Source: an uncultured Caldilinea sp. (GTDB lineage Bacteria > Chloroflexota > Anaerolineae > Caldilineales > Caldilineaceae). Taken from it: a DNA stretch of 24,987 bases. A program made the translations under genes and the position numbers. Of the stretch, positions 24,912-24,987 are shown piece after piece. The notes under the pieces are model-generated. The model searched no databases. It worked only from the letters and a program-made list of their open reading frames with translations, and had not been told where the DNA came from. Where the stretch lies: contig CALFWA010000116.1 of assembly GCA_937928035.1 (NCBI GenBank), positions 1 through 24,987 of the forward strand, read 5' to 3'. Each line of letters opens with the position of its first letter. Position 1 is the first letter of the stretch.

Positions 24912-24987
24912 TGCAACAGCGTCGATTCTTCAAAGTTTTGAATCCAATTCTTCTTTTCGCCTTGATCTTCACCATCAGCGCGCCCAC
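24912..24987 (+). CDS. Start of a secreted or membrane protein, cut by the window edge
   Basis: A perfect AGGAGG (24901-24906) lies 5 nt before the ATG. The 25 visible codons give a basic N-terminus (MQQRRFFKVLN) followed by a hydrophobic core (PILLFALIFTISAP), the pattern of a signal peptide or first membrane helix. The rest lies outside the window, so no function can be given. Confidence 0.65.

Overview
The window is a GC-rich, gene-dense stretch of a bacterial chromosome with no IS element, phage, CRISPR array or RNA gene that I could recognise. The gene mix suggests a member of the Chloroflexota (Anaerolineae/Caldilineae-like): a LysW-type carrier-like protein, a Ycf46-like AAA ATPase, a cobalamin-type light regulator next to carotenoid genes, and several starts that look leaderless. 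This placement is inference from gene content, not a phylogenetic result. A class A penicillin-binding protein and a LytR-CpsA-Psr protein indicate that the cell makes peptidoglycan with attached polymers.

Left part (1-6800), minus strand: a lipoprotein sugar-type ABC substrate-binding protein, a membrane-anchored alpha/beta hydrolase downstream of an LCP cell-wall protein, and a large single-pass membrane protein with a degenerate PP2C-like N-terminus and a beta-propeller-like C-terminus. Next (6866-10037), plus strand: a LysW-like zinc ribbon with a very long acidic tail, a YigZ/IMPACT protein, a ROK sugar kinase and GalT, ending at a hairpin and a G/C-rich inverted repeat.

Centre (10111-18528), minus strand: a MerR-type regulator with a B12-binding domain (CarH/LitR family) leads a tightly packed run: TIGR01777 epimerase-like protein, SRPBCC protein, carotenoid desaturase/isomerase-like flavoprotein, L-lactate dehydrogenase and DNA photolyase. 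A Ycf46-like AAA ATPase follows with its own probable promoter. Phytoene synthase (crtB) is divergent from carH. Between the two near-consensus promoters lie three in-phase 11-bp direct repeats, the layout reported for CarH operators. I read this as a light-responsive island in which vitamin B12 photochemistry controls carotenoid synthesis and light-damage repair. Unusual points are a C-terminal extension of about 140 residues on the regulator and a lactate dehydrogenase inside the operon.

Right part (18749-24987), plus strand: crtB, NAD-dependent DNA ligase (ligA), a PBP1C-type penicillin-binding protein and the start of a secreted protein cut by the window edge. The spacers after crtB and after ligA hold related polypyrimidine repeats, and the first folds into a long hairpin.
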